Positions 51,915-62,603 of a DNA stretch of 64,000 nucleotides are shown here, in pieces. The DNA lies in the NCBI GenBank assembly GCA_036768485.1, contig JAVLUZ010000399.1:237058-301057 (forward strand), in the 5' to 3' direction. Under the pieces are notes generated by a model, which ran no database searches, was not told the DNA's origin, and saw nothing but the letters and a program-made list of their open reading frames with translations. Both the position numbers and the translations under genes were made by a program. Within the stretch, counting starts at the first letter, position 1; the number at the start of each line of letters is the position of its first letter. This stretch comes from Mermis nigrescens (Eukaryota > Nematoda > Enoplea > Mermithida > Mermithidae).

Positions 51915-52684
51915 TGTTACGTTTATCTCTTAACTTTATTAGAGGCGGAAGAGAAGTTCTCTTACCAACACTCTATTTATTGGACAAACACGTTGTGTAA
52001 TTTTTTTAGCCAGATAAGGTTGTAAAACTTAGGTGCTTAAACTAATTAATTAAATAATTTTTAACTTCAATAAACTACGACTCAGCAGTCAGCACTATTA
52101 CTAACCTTGAATTAGTTTAAATCCTCAAGTATGGCGACGTTCAGACGCTTTTATGAGAATAAAATTAACAAAAGATCGTAAAATATTTTATTCAATCAAA
52201 AACTCGCTAAATAACTGCAATAATAATGACCGACTGACTCAGACGCTCCAAAATCGCACAGACTACTCGAATAAAACAAGTGTCGAATTAAAGAAAAACG
52301 AGTCGAAAAACGAATTTATTTTAGGAAGCGCGTGAAACTGCGTAAAAGTACACTTAACACACCAAAAAGCACATTTTTATGATAATTAAGTACTTACATC
52401 AAATACACAGGATGTACGTGCGCAAGTAGCGTAGCTTTGTGCTAAGTAAGAGATCTGTTTATAAAAAGCGCGCTAAAAGGGTCATCAAATTTTGACAGGT
52501 AGCGAATAAAAATAAAAATCGTGCATTCATTACAGTTAATGATATTCGGATATTTTATGAGCATAACGGAAGTTGCACACAGGCATAAGTCTACAATTTT
52601 ATAGTGTAGATTGCACAATAAGTACTATGAAAAGTGTTATTATTTAAGAAAGCACTGCAAATATGCTTTGAAGCATATGCAACA
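51915..52684 (-). repeat. 5' LTR of element 1
   Basis: On the minus strand it begins TGTTGCATATGCTTCAAAGC and ends GAGATAAACGTAACA, giving TG...CA termini. It pairs with 41463-42236. Its outer edge abuts the RNase H region of element 2 at 52685. Confidence 0.9.
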
Positions 52685-53860
52685 TAAATATTGCCAAAAA
52701 TGTTTCACTGCCCAAACGACAGCAAGAGTTTCCTGCTCCATCAAACTATAATTTTTTTCAGCTTTATTTAAGCGTCTACTCGCATAAGCTATTGGTTTTT
52801 CCCCTTCCACTGTTTATTGTGACAATATAGCTTTTAATCCGGTCAAGGAAGCATCTGTTATCAGTATAAACATTTTTGTAAAATCAGGATGTGCTAAAAC
52901 GGGTACCTGAATGATTGATTTTTTCAAACAGTTTATTGCACCTGTGCATTCTTCCGTCCAATTAAATTTTGCATATTTTTTTAAAAGTTGATATAACGGA
53001 AATGCAATTTTTGAAAAGTCCTAGATAAAACGGCGATAATAGCCAGCTAAACCAAGAAATCTATGTAATTAGTCTATGTTTTCAGGCAATGGGAAATTAC
53101 TAACAGCTTTTACTTTTTCTGGGTCCAGATTTATTCCTTTAGCCAAAACTTCATGGCCTAGGTAACTGATTTTAGTCAAGAAAAATTTGCATTTTTCAAA
53201 GTCCAAGTTTCAAGCCGGCCTGCTCGAGCCTGTTAAATACTTCTTCTAACCCTTTTAAATGTTCTTTGAATGATTTTGCGAAAATTAATACATCGTCCAA
53301 ATAGACAAGACATGTGGACCACTGTAGGCCACTTAGAACCATATCCATTAATCATTGAAAGTGGCAGGGGCATTACATAGCCCAAATGGCAGTACATTAA
53401 ATTTGTATAAGCCTTTATTTGTTACAAAAGCAGTTTTTTCTCAAACCGATTCGATAACCGGAATCTGCCATATGAATCTGCCAGGCTTGATCAAGAGTTG
53501 TGAAAAATTTTGCATTTTGCACTGCATCAAAAATATCATCGATTCTAGGTAACGGGTATGCATCTTTTTTAGTTGCAGAATTTAATTTACAATAATCAAT
53601 GCAAAATCTGTAACCACGGAACCAAAACTACAGGGCTTGACCATGGGCTATGCAAGGGCCTTATAACCCCTTTTTGTAGCATTTTTCCAATTTCTTTGTC
53701 TAGTATTTCTCGCTGCTTTTGAGGTACCCTATAGGGCAACTGTTTAATAGGAGTTATACTTCCTGTTTTGATATAATGCTCCATTAACTTTGTTTGCCCT
53801 ATATGTTTGTCATCTTTGCAAAATATGTGCTTAAACCAATTCAGCAAAGTAGCAAAATCT
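52685..53860 (-). pseudogene. Element 2 reverse transcriptase / RNase H (decayed, truncated)
   Basis: The conceptual translation runs through RT landmarks: a segment equivalent to LPYRVPQKQREILDKEIGKM at 53640-53770, a YLDDV catalytic box near 53290-53310, a connection region, and an RNase H segment with the [15 protein letters not shown] box ending at 52685. At least six stops or frameshifts interrupt it. The RT/RH order is that of Ty3/gypsy pol. Its abrupt end within RNase H is exactly the outer edge of the element 1 LTR, yet the missing C-terminal part does not resume left of 41463. Confidence 0.85.
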
Positions 53861-54760
53861 TGCTTCTGTTCATTGTTTAGGAGTTGACTATCACATAAAG
53901 CTTTTTCTTTGAGATATTTTAAAAATTTCTCATTGTGTTTTTGAACTTGTTCTGTTTTTGTGCTAATGCAAGTTGTATAACTATTTCCTTGCTCTGGAAA
54001 TTCATTCGCTCTTCAGGGCATTTGGTATAGACGTACCTTACCAGTTTTGATCCAGCATGAACCATTACAGGTGCTTCTGACAGATTTAGAATGCTAATTG
54101 GTATAGAACCTTAATCTGGCTTTGCAAGGCATGAAGCAACTTGTATTTGATATTTTTCAGCAAATTTTGGGTAGGGTTCAAAAACTAACGAGTCAAATTG
54201 TCTATAGGGTGGATGAAGATGTGCTGAGATTAAACATATGCTTCTCAGAGTAATTTCAACAGTGTTAGATATTATCACAGCTCCCCTTGTAGTATTGGAT
54301 AAGTAAAGATCATCTTTCATGGGTATAATTATAGTTACTAAGTCTATTTGCATGTTTTTCCATTGTATATCCGTTTTTGTAAATTGGCATAAATAATCTG
54401 TGCCTATGATCAAATTAGAAGGACATTGTTCAATAACATGCATGCGTATCAATTCTGCTCGCCCGTAAACTGATGCTTGCTTAGTTAAAGCTATCTTTAT
54501 CCATACAGTACCTACTACTGATAATGTCCCACAATTTGCGGTGATGATTCAATGCACAAAAGGTGGTTTGATGTTTAAACCACAAGATTTGCAAAAATCT
54601 TGCCTCATAAGTGTGATGTCTGATCCAGTATCAATAAGTGCTGTTATAGGTTTTTCAATATCCTCATTGATCCATACATCTATTCATGGACAATGCTCAT
54701 TTTTCATTTTTGACAGCTGTGTCACCATGCAAGTACAATGATCAAATTCAGATTTTTCGC
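53861..54760 (-). pseudogene. Element 2 aspartic protease region (decayed)
   Basis: The catalytic motif DTGSD is encoded at 54632-54618 and is preceded by a hydrophobic segment as in retropepsins. Downstream, the 113-codon frame 54452-54111 has SNLIIGTDYLCQF, the second conserved hydrophobic-IIG-D element of the fold. The two parts are in different frames, so a shift lies near 54500. Unlike element 1, the catalytic triad is intact here. It lies downstream of the env-type frame and upstream of RT. Confidence 0.75.
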
Positions 54761-55488
54761 TTTTTAGTAAAGATAAAAAAGTTTTGACTAACAGATTGGT
54801 TACTGTTAAATTATCATTTTCTGGGATGATTTCATTGCTGTCTTTTAGTTCAATGTTATTAGCAGTCTGAATGTCTAGAATTGAAGGCCTTCCTACATTT
54901 TCTCATTCTCTCATGGATTTACTGCTACGTATCCGTCTATTTCTTTTCTTAACACAATAACGCAAGAACTTCAGAAAATACCAAAAGAATAATACAATAA
55001 GAGCAATAGTTAGCGACTATAACTACTATATTTAATATTAATTGTAACGGTCCCAAAATCAGGCTTGTTAAGGCATAGAAAAACGTTTTCCCATTGTTTG
55101 AAATTATATTTTCTATCGTCATTGATGCTCTGGTCATAGTATTCGCTAGAACGGTTCCACTGCTAGATACCGTGTTATATACTATGTTAGGATCAAGAGT
55201 CTGACTCGACGTATTTGATAAAAGACATTCCAATTTTTGTTCAATTTGTAAGACTTTATACGAATAACTACGAATTAGACCAAATGTTGATATGATTCCT
55301 GCTCTTTGATTGTGAAACATTGAGGGTTTATTAAAGCTTATTATTTCTTGACTTCCCTTCCAACTTACGTCAAACAGTACTTGAGTAACGTGTATTGTTC
55401 CTGAGGATGTTCTCCAACCAGTGTTAGTTTCATGATAAATGCCTATTATATGATGATTGCAGTCAACAACAGGGGACATCGTTATTAC

Positions 55489-55749
55489 CATACGTGGGCA
55501 GCAAGAAAATTCTGGGGGGGTGCAAGATTTTTGAAGGTCAAAAAATGGCCTTAAAAATGGTGGTATGGTCATAAAAACACCATTCTTTGACGTTTCTCAT
55601 CAAGCACTATCCATTGGCATCAAAAAATTGCAAAAAAAAAACAAAAAAAATTTTCAAAAATTGAATTCTGGGGGGTATTTTGATTTCTGGGAGGGGGGTA
55701 TTTTGGTTTCTGGGGGGCCCATACCCCCAAACCCCCACGCCCAGGTGTG
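55489..55749 (+). mobile_element. 261-bp hAT MITE, perfect 8-bp duplication GTTATTAC
   Basis: Termini are CATACGTGGGC on the left and GCCCAGGTGTG on the right (inverted repeats with two mismatches). The octamer GTTATTAC lies on both sides (55481-55488 and 55750-55757). The interior carries GGGGTATTTTGATTTCTGGG-type repeats and no gene. It interrupts the env-type frame of element 2. Confidence 0.9.
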
Positions 55750-55878
55750 GTTATTACGTCATGATTGCCCGGAACAACATACATTGTGACATTACCTACT
55801 AAAATTGGCAATAAGTGTAGCACGTTTTATTTATTTGATAATCCCAATAAATTTTATCGTGGAAAATATGGTCACTAT

Positions 55879-56147
55879 CACACATGGGCGTGGGGGGTTG
55901 GGGGGTATGCACCCCCTTCTCCAGAAGTTGAAATACCCCCCCCCCCGAAATCAAAATACCCCCCCCAGAATTCAAATTTTGAAATTTTTTTTGCTTTTTT
56001 AGCGATTTTTTGATGCCATTTGATAGTGCTCAATGAGAAACGTCAAAAAATGGTGTGTTTTTCGCCATGCGACCACTTTAAGACCATTTTTTGACCTTTG
56101 AAAATTTTTTCACCCTATACCCAGAATTTTGGTGCTGCCCACCCATG
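55879..56147 (-). mobile_element. 269-bp hAT MITE, perfect 8-bp duplication GTCACTAT
   Basis: This is the same family as 55489-55749 in opposite orientation. Ends are CACACATGGGC and GCCCACCCATG. The octamer GTCACTAT flanks both sides (55871-55878 and 56148-56155). It also lies inside the env-type frame, only 130 bp from the first copy. Confidence 0.9.
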
Positions 56148-57347
56148 GTCACTATCCCAAACCATTAATACCTGCCCCGCAAATGATGCAGTGATATCAT
56201 TTCTAAATAATAGTGCTCTCGCGCCTAACATTGGGTCTAATTTCAACAATTGCCATATCATTCTTAATTGTCTATTTGCTGTTTTACATAATTCTAACCA
56301 AACAGCACAATGAAGCTGAAATTCTTGCTTGATTATTTTGTCATATAAAAATTGAAATTTAGCATTCAAAGGGTCTGATCTGTAAAAATTTCTGACCCAT
56401 TTCCACTCTTTTCAAATTCTTTACTACCGTCAAAATATAATCCATTTGTTGATGTCAGTGAATTGATAAATGATGAAAACGTCAAAAAATGATGTTTTTT
56501 GTACATTACCATCAATGTTTAGACAGTCTGAAAATTTTTGAACCCCAGAAAGCGTGTTTTTATTGAAGGAAATGTGGTTGCGCCTTGAGGCGAGGGCGTA
56601 TTCTGAATTATTACCATAAAATTGTAAAATTGATCCCTGCTCAGTTACGTAAGCTGATGACAAATTACATATTTTCACCAGATGTTTGACTTTAAAGGCT
56701 GCCTGAGCCGTATCAACAATAATATGCTTCCTAATCATACGTCCAGGATAATTTCCTATACGTTCTAGTGGACAAAAGTTTTTGAAAATTGACACGTTCC
56801 AGATAATGGTTCCCAAGGGATTCAAACAGAACCCGCGGTTGGGTGGACAACCACCAGTATCCCCCAAATCACTGATTGTTGTCTGATTGTCAGCCGTTGC
56901 TATTACGCCTTTTTCTACTAAGATGTTAGTGACTGATTTGCAAGTATCCGCACAGCACTACTTGTACTTTACATGCAAACTATTATTTGATACCCAGACT
57001 CCGCTTTTTAATTCAACTAATGGTATGCTGTTATATGTTCTATCAACCCAAATTTGTAAGCACATTGTTGGCATCACTAATTATACCTTTAGAACCGAAA
57101 AATCCAGTGTTAGTGCAAATCATGCGATTTCTTACAATGCATCGTAATAGCTTCAATTTGGTCAAGCTTATTTTTGTGTGTCCACATGCTTAACTTCAGT
57201 TTTTGTTCTGGTCGTCCCAAATGTGGAGGTGTGCAACTGACGTACTTAGGCACATGTAGGGCTCTTCCCCCAAGTGACATTCCGCATTGATAATAGGGTT
57301 TGGCAGCTGCCTTGAAAATTAATCCAAACATACTCAGAAATAAAAAA

Positions 57348-59147
57348 TTAAAACGCACTTGGAAATGTTAATTTTATGTCCCGTTTTTCCGATTTCTCTG
57401 ACATCATTTTCGACTTAATTTTATTCTCGAAAAACCGGTTTGCTTTTCCGTTTTTGTTAGCCTTGCTTAATGTCACCCTACCACTAGCACTTCCTTTCTG
57501 AGCAATTTCTATTTGATTGCGCTGGCTCGAAATATTTTTAGGTACCTTCAATTCACTGTGCGTCTTTTTGCTTGCAATTTTGCTCGCAATTTTGCTTGCT
57601 GCAGCATATAATAAATCCGTGGTCCGTTTAGGTTCCCAGTTCGGCAAACGTTTTTCGCTTTTTATCATGCACAATCGCTTTTTATCAAATTTCCGCTTTT
57701 TAAACGAGCCAGATTGCCGAACTTTTCTGTTGAGAGATTTTCTGCCCTTTGGTGATCCCTCAAAGACTGACGCTTTTTGAGCTTTCTGATTATTAAGACG
57801 CATCTCATTATTTTTACATTTTAAGTGGACCAATCGGACAGAGGCGGGGGTTATATCAGCGTCAGCGTAAAAATGAGCCATTTCAGCATCATCGCAATTA
57901 AATGGGTCAAAAGTTTCTTCCTCTTCCAATGATTTTGTCTTATCACTTTGTCCTTTGTCCCCCTTGACCTCAAAATTTGTATTAACTACTCTTGTTCTTG
58001 GGTGGACATTCCCAGTAATCTGAGCATTTGAAGCACCCCGGTTGTCTGACACTCGACCCCGAGATGGACCACTGCGCTGTACATCACGCATGGTACTCGA
58101 AAACTGATTTCTCTGACTTCCTTGCCAATGTGGACAAGCCGTGCGGTAGTGTCCCGTACGTCCACAGCTAGAGCAAATCACTACGCCGTCAGGGGTTCTC
58201 CCATAAAAATGTACTCGATTAGTGTTATTTGGGGCCCCAGAGCCACTTCTATTTGAGTTCCCAGTGGACCAATTATTATAGCCTCGGTTTTGCTGATACC
58301 CTTGCCGATAATTTTGTGCATATCCACCACGCTGATTATAACTTTGAAATCCGTTTTGACGAGAAAAATCCGACTTCTTTCTCGGCGAATCTAAAGCCAA
58401 ACTAGATTCAGCTGAGCCTGGGCTATAATTTTGGTTCGCATCTAACGAAGTAGAACTTGACAAGCTGACCGCATTTAGTTTTTGTATTAAGCTATTTAAT
58501 TGTCCTACCGTGCCAGAAAAAGTTTCAACTGAATTTCCGGTGCACTGTTTTTCGCGTAATTCTTGTTTTTCTGCCTCGATTACAGCATCTTCAAACGTTC
58601 TTGGTTCCGCGTTTTGCACCCACCGCCTAATATTAGGAGATAATCGGTTCATAAAATGATTTTTCACGATATTATCGTTTTCCCCATCAGCATTCCATCC
58701 AGGAAATGCGCGCTTAGCTAATCGCCTTATTTCTGTAGCGAATTCAATCACAGATTCATTTTCATGCTGATTCCTAGCCACTAACTGCTCGTACTTTACA
58801 TCCATTTGCCTATTATCAGGAAATCTACCTAGAAAAGCCGCAGACCACTCATCCCATGTACGTAACTGTGGATTTCTTTTTTCTAGCTCGTTATAGACAG
58901 ACAAAGCATTTCCGCGTAAATAAGCTGGCAGCAGGGCAATTTTTCGTTGCAATTCACCCGCCCCCGCTAAAACAGCTGTTCTAGAAAATTTACGCTCCCA
59001 TTCTGTCCAGTTCACATCACTTGGTTCCCCGCTAAACGGTCTTAAAGTACAAACGGTTTGCGAAATAGGACGACCATTATATAAATCCCTAACCTGTTCT
59101 ACCGTTTCTTGTAAAAGAACCTGAATATCCGCTAACTGATTATTCAT
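57348..59147 (-). CDS. gag: Element 2 gag (intact 599 codons)
   Basis: The frame starts at the ATG at 59147 (MNNQLADIQVLLQ) and has no interruption. An N-terminal coiled-coil-like segment is followed by a capsid domain (about residues 35-200, with WTEWERKFSRTAVLAGA and RFPDNRQMDVKYEQLV), a Gln/Asn/Gly/Arg-rich linker, and a single CCHC knuckle CSSCGRTGHYRTAC (325-338). A long Lys-rich C-terminal third ends PSAF at 57348. An intact gag next to a decayed pol and env is notable: either it is the youngest-looking part by chance or it has been retained. Its stop overlaps the start region of the env-type frame by about ten bases. A related fragment is at 28728-29355. Confidence 0.9.
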   Translation of the reverse strand: MNNQLADIQVLLQETVEQVRDLYNGRPISQTVCTLRPFSGEPSDVNWTEWERKFSRTAVLAGAGELQRKIALLPAYLRGNALSVYNELEKRNPQLRTWDEWSAAFLGRFPDNRQMDVKYEQLVARNQHENESVIEFATEIRRLAKRAFPGWNADGENDNIVKNHFMNRLSPNIRRWVQNAEPRTFEDAVIEAEKQELREKQCTGNSVETFSGTVGQLNSLIQKLNAVSLSSSTSLDANQNYSPGSAESSLALDSPRKKSDFSRQNGFQSYNQRGGYAQNYRQGYQQNRGYNNWSTGNSNRSGSGAPNNTNRVHFYGRTPDGVVICSSCGRTGHYRTACPHWQGSQRNQFSSTMRDVQRSGPSRGRVSDNRGASNAQITGNVHPRTRVVNTNFEVKGDKGQSDKTKSLEEEETFDPFNCDDAEMAHFYADADITPASVRLVHLKCKNNEMRLNNQKAQKASVFEGSPKGRKSLNRKVRQSGSFKKRKFDKKRLCMIKSEKRLPNWEPKRTTDLLYAAASKIASKIASKKTHSELKVPKNISSQRNQIEIAQKGSASGRVTLSKANKNGKANRFFENKIKSKMMSEKSEKRDIKLTFPSAF

Positions 59148-59380
59148 ATTTTTGTTAAAATCGCCAAGATGCTCAAAATCGCCTTTATAACTTCTCGTTC
59201 TACGTTTACTCGAATTTCTTTTGCCTTGCGCACTAACTCACCAAATTCTTCTGATAACGTACGTGGGTTGGCGATATCCTCGTTTTCGTCTGTGATATCT
59301 CCGTTTTCGTCCGTGATATCTTCGTTTTCGTCCGTGATATCTGACGAGCTCGAGCGGCGATTTTTTTGAATAAGGCGCAA
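59144..59380 (-). CDS. Short acidic frame upstream of element 2 gag (DITDENED repeats)
   Basis: A ~78-codon frame without an ATG ends in TGA overlapping the gag start codon (ATGA). It encodes three tandem copies of an 8-residue unit (DITDENED, DITDENGD, DITDENED) followed by a helical basic segment (FGELVRKAKEIRVNVEREVI). It may be an N-terminal gag extension reached by frameshift or splicing, or simply leader sequence with a 24-bp tandem repeat. The lack of a start codon makes independent expression unlikely. Confidence 0.35.
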   Translation of the reverse strand: MRLIQKNRRSSSSDITDENEDITDENGDITDENEDIANPRTLSEEFGELVRKAKEIRVNVEREVIKAILSILAILTKI

Positions 59381-59400
59381 CGCGGTCCTGTTTATGTCTC

Positions 59401-60050
59401 AACAAGTGTAAGACGCTGCTACTTAGTCTGGCTTATAATGATGTTCACTTTGCTTATAGCACACAAGGATCAATTAATAAGCAGAATTTATTAAAACAAG
59501 AATGCCGTTAATCATATCGTAATACAAATATACTTCAGAAAGCTTCCCGACTCAAGTCGGCTTGGAGAGAAAGAACACTTTTAGCTAAAAACATCATATT
59601 TTATAATCATAAGAAATCTGGGCGGGCTTCTTGTAATTGGTCGACTTTTTCTATATAGATTATCTGAAATATTCCCGTTTGAGAATCGGCAGAAGCTTAA
59701 TTTGAGCACGTGAATATAGAATGCATTCTATAGAAATTATATAACTAAGAACTAATATTTGATTCCCGATAGCGAAAAAAGTGACGAAAGTCATGTGCGT
59801 GGGTCTGAAAAGATTCATTCTTGTGAACGTTATAAAAAATGGAAAAACTGTTTTTATGCCGAAATTTTGGGTTACGGTAGAAATAATCTTTATTGAACCC
59901 GTTATACGGTAGATATATGCATTAAAATTTGCGCTCTTTTACACTTATAGCATTGCCTATCCTGTAGCACAGGGTATCTATCATATCCTATTGTATAGCA
60001 TTGCCTATCTTGTAGCACTTGGTATCTTATTTCATGTCCTATCATTTAGA
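59401..60050. other. Non-coding interval with ~36-bp units related to the Helitron-like element
   Basis: I expected the 5' LTR of element 2 here but found no second copy to define one. At about 59940-60050, three diverged units of the TATAGCATTGCCTATCTTGT type resemble the ~36-bp units of the Helitron-like copies. No gene is seen. Confidence 0.45.
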
Positions 60051-60219
60051 TAGGCATGTAGCTGTGGGGGGACTGGGAGGGGGGTACGGACCTCGCCCAA
60101 AATTCAGAAAAAACCGGAAAGATAGGACTTTTTACAGGTTATTTTTGTGCTATTTTGGGTTTCGACCCCCAGAAATTGGTGTTGGTCCCCCCAAAATAGG
60201 AGAGCCAGCTACGTGCCTG
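60051..60219. mobile_element. ~169-bp MITE, second copy of the 15948-16125 family
   Basis: The left end TAGGCATGTAGCTGTGGGGG and right end ...GAGCCAGCTACGTGCCTG are the family's imperfect inverted repeats, in opposite orientation to the first copy. The flanking octamers do not match, so the duplication is lost or the left edge is eroded. Confidence 0.6.
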
Positions 60220-61257
<1,038 letters not shown>

Positions 61258-61323
61258 AGGATTACATTTAATCCAAATTGAATTAACTGAATTTCATAGA
61301 ATTTTTCAGTTAAAATGGGAGTT

Positions 61324-62276
61324 TTAATACTCTATGCTCCCCTCGCTTAAATTATCAGCATCGTCTATTACATCCCACTTTTCACCATGAAAAGGGCGCA
61401 GCTGATTTAAATGAACTACACAAATTTTTTGACGTCCTCCCAATTCCTTGATAGTGGCATTGACCCTGTGAACTCGACTAATTTCATAGGGTCCCAACCA
61501 ACGTTTTTGAAACTTATTATTGTAGCGAGTATTTTTATACAACACTAGTTGTTTAACTTTATTAAGTTGCTCACCACCTACACAATTTCTACGGTCATAT
61601 TGTATTTGTTGACATTCCTGAGCCCTTTTTGCAGCTTCAGCAGCAAGCTGTCAGGCAACTCGCAGATTCGTGTGTATTTCTCGAATTATGGGAACCGGCG
61701 GTGGGATTTCCTTGGCAGTCCCACTTGGTTCTAGGGCTTGTTCAATCGGGGGTTTAGCCTGATGCCCGTAGACCAGGAAAACTGGCGTGAATCCCGTACT
61801 TTCATGTCGGGCGATATTATAGGCAAAAGTCATGGCAGGAAGTCGCCGGTCCCAGTCGTTCCCTTCCTCTTGTATTGTAGTCGCCAGCATGGTCCCTAGG
61901 GTTTGATTGAATCTTTCAACCAACCCATTTGTTTGGGGACAGTAAGCTGTTGAAGTTATGTGCCAAATTTCAAAAAGCCAGCAAATCTCCTGGAAAGTAG
62001 CAGCCACAAAGCCGCTCCCACGATCCGATTGAACAATTTTGGAGCGCCGAACCGCAAAATTATCCTTTCTACAAATTGCTCAGCTATTGTTGCGGCTTGT
62101 AGATCTGGAATAGCAACGGTCTCTGCCCACTTTGTCAACCGATCTATAAAAACTAAAATATTAGTCTTCCCTCGGACCGCTGGTAAGGGCCCCATAGTAT
62201 CCATGACCCAGGATTCCATGGCTATGGTCAATGGAATCGGTTTCATTGGTTCTATCGGAAGTCTCTGGGTCATAGG
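61324..62276 (-). pseudogene. Ty3/gypsy integrase fragment (element 3)
   Basis: Reading leftwards from 62276, it contains MDTMGPLPA (first catalytic Asp region), a segment with a D-R-G second Asp region around 62020, TNGLVERFNQTLGTML (catalytic Glu) and AYNIARHESTGFTPVFLVYG. After an in-frame TGA at 61651 comes a linker, and then WLGPYEISRVHRVNATIKEL, the GPY-type module, and LNQLRPFHGEKW near the C-terminus. A frameshift lies near 61960-62000. The zinc-binding N-terminus, RT and gag are missing; the MITE at 62277 marks the cut. It may represent the integrase type that element 2 lacks, but the two are not contiguous. Confidence 0.88.
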
Positions 62277-62537
62277 CATACGTGGGCAGCAAGAAAATTC
62301 TGGGGGGGTGCAAGATTTTTTTGAAAGGTCGAAAAATGGCCTTAAAAATGGTGGTATGGCGATAAAAACACCATTTTTTGACGTTTCTCATCAAGCACTA
62401 TCCATTGGCATCAAAAAATTACAAAAAAAACGAAAAAAATTTTCAAAAATTGATTTCTGGGGAGGGGGGTATTTTGATTTCTGGGGGTATTTTGGTTTCT
62501 GGGGTGCATACCCCCCTAACCCCCACGCCCAGGTGTG
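62277..62537 (+). mobile_element. 261-bp hAT MITE without target duplication
   Basis: It is nearly identical in structure to 55489-55749, with ends CATACGTGGGC and GCCCAGGTGTG. The flanking octamers GTCATAGG and GTGCTCGA differ. One side is integrase coding sequence; the other is an unrelated gene, so the element sits at a rearrangement junction. Confidence 0.85.
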
Positions 62538-62603
62538 GTGCTCGATAACAATCAAATTGAACCGGCACAACAAACTCGGGTCAGTTTGTAGACAAATGGC
62601 TTA

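Larger units (their letters stand above)
41463..52684 (-). mobile_element. Ty3/gypsy LTR retrotransposon, near-complete (element 1)
   Basis: Two LTRs of about 770 bp (41463-42236 and 51915-52684) bracket, on the minus strand, a primer-binding-like site, a tandem-repeat leader, gag-protease, RT/RNase H, integrase, an extra spliced ORF and a purine tract. The domain order PR-RT-RH-IN and the GPY-type integrase tail place it in the Ty3/gypsy group. The LTRs differ at several dozen positions (about 95% identity by eye), so the copy is old. The coding region has a frameshift in gag, one at the PR junction, one before integrase and one in-frame stop. The flanks do not form a target duplication. Confidence 0.9.
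54949..57358 (-). pseudogene. Env-type glycoprotein-like frame of element 2, between gag and protease (broken)
   Basis: The frame is open from just upstream of the gag stop; the first in-frame ATG is at 57331, and the sequence around it encodes a hydrophobic, signal-peptide-like segment. A pyrimidine-rich stretch ending in AG just before that ATG could be a splice acceptor. A Cys-rich ectodomain-like part with several N-x-S/T sites follows, and near the end there is a hydrophobic segment of over 20 residues (about 55060-54985) with a short tail, as in class I-III viral glycoproteins. Removing the two MITEs leaves about 1.87 kb (~620 codons) with additional shifts and stops. The glycoprotein class is not established, and I did not reconstruct it. 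Confidence 0.55.
52685..59400 (-). mobile_element. Second Ty3/gypsy element (element 2), truncated, order gag - env-like - pol
   Basis: On the minus strand there is a short leader ORF (59380-59144), an intact gag (59147-57348), an env-type frame that overlaps the gag end (57358-54949), a protease (motif near 54618-54632) and RT/RNase H, cut at 52685 by the LTR of element 1. Integrase and both LTRs are not found. The remainder of pol is not on the other side of element 1 either. Two hAT MITEs lie inside the env-type frame. Confidence 0.75.

Noticed and set aside
59144..59380. Independent small acidic protein gene
   Set aside because: There is no ATG in frame and it overlaps the gag start; leader or gag extension is more likely.
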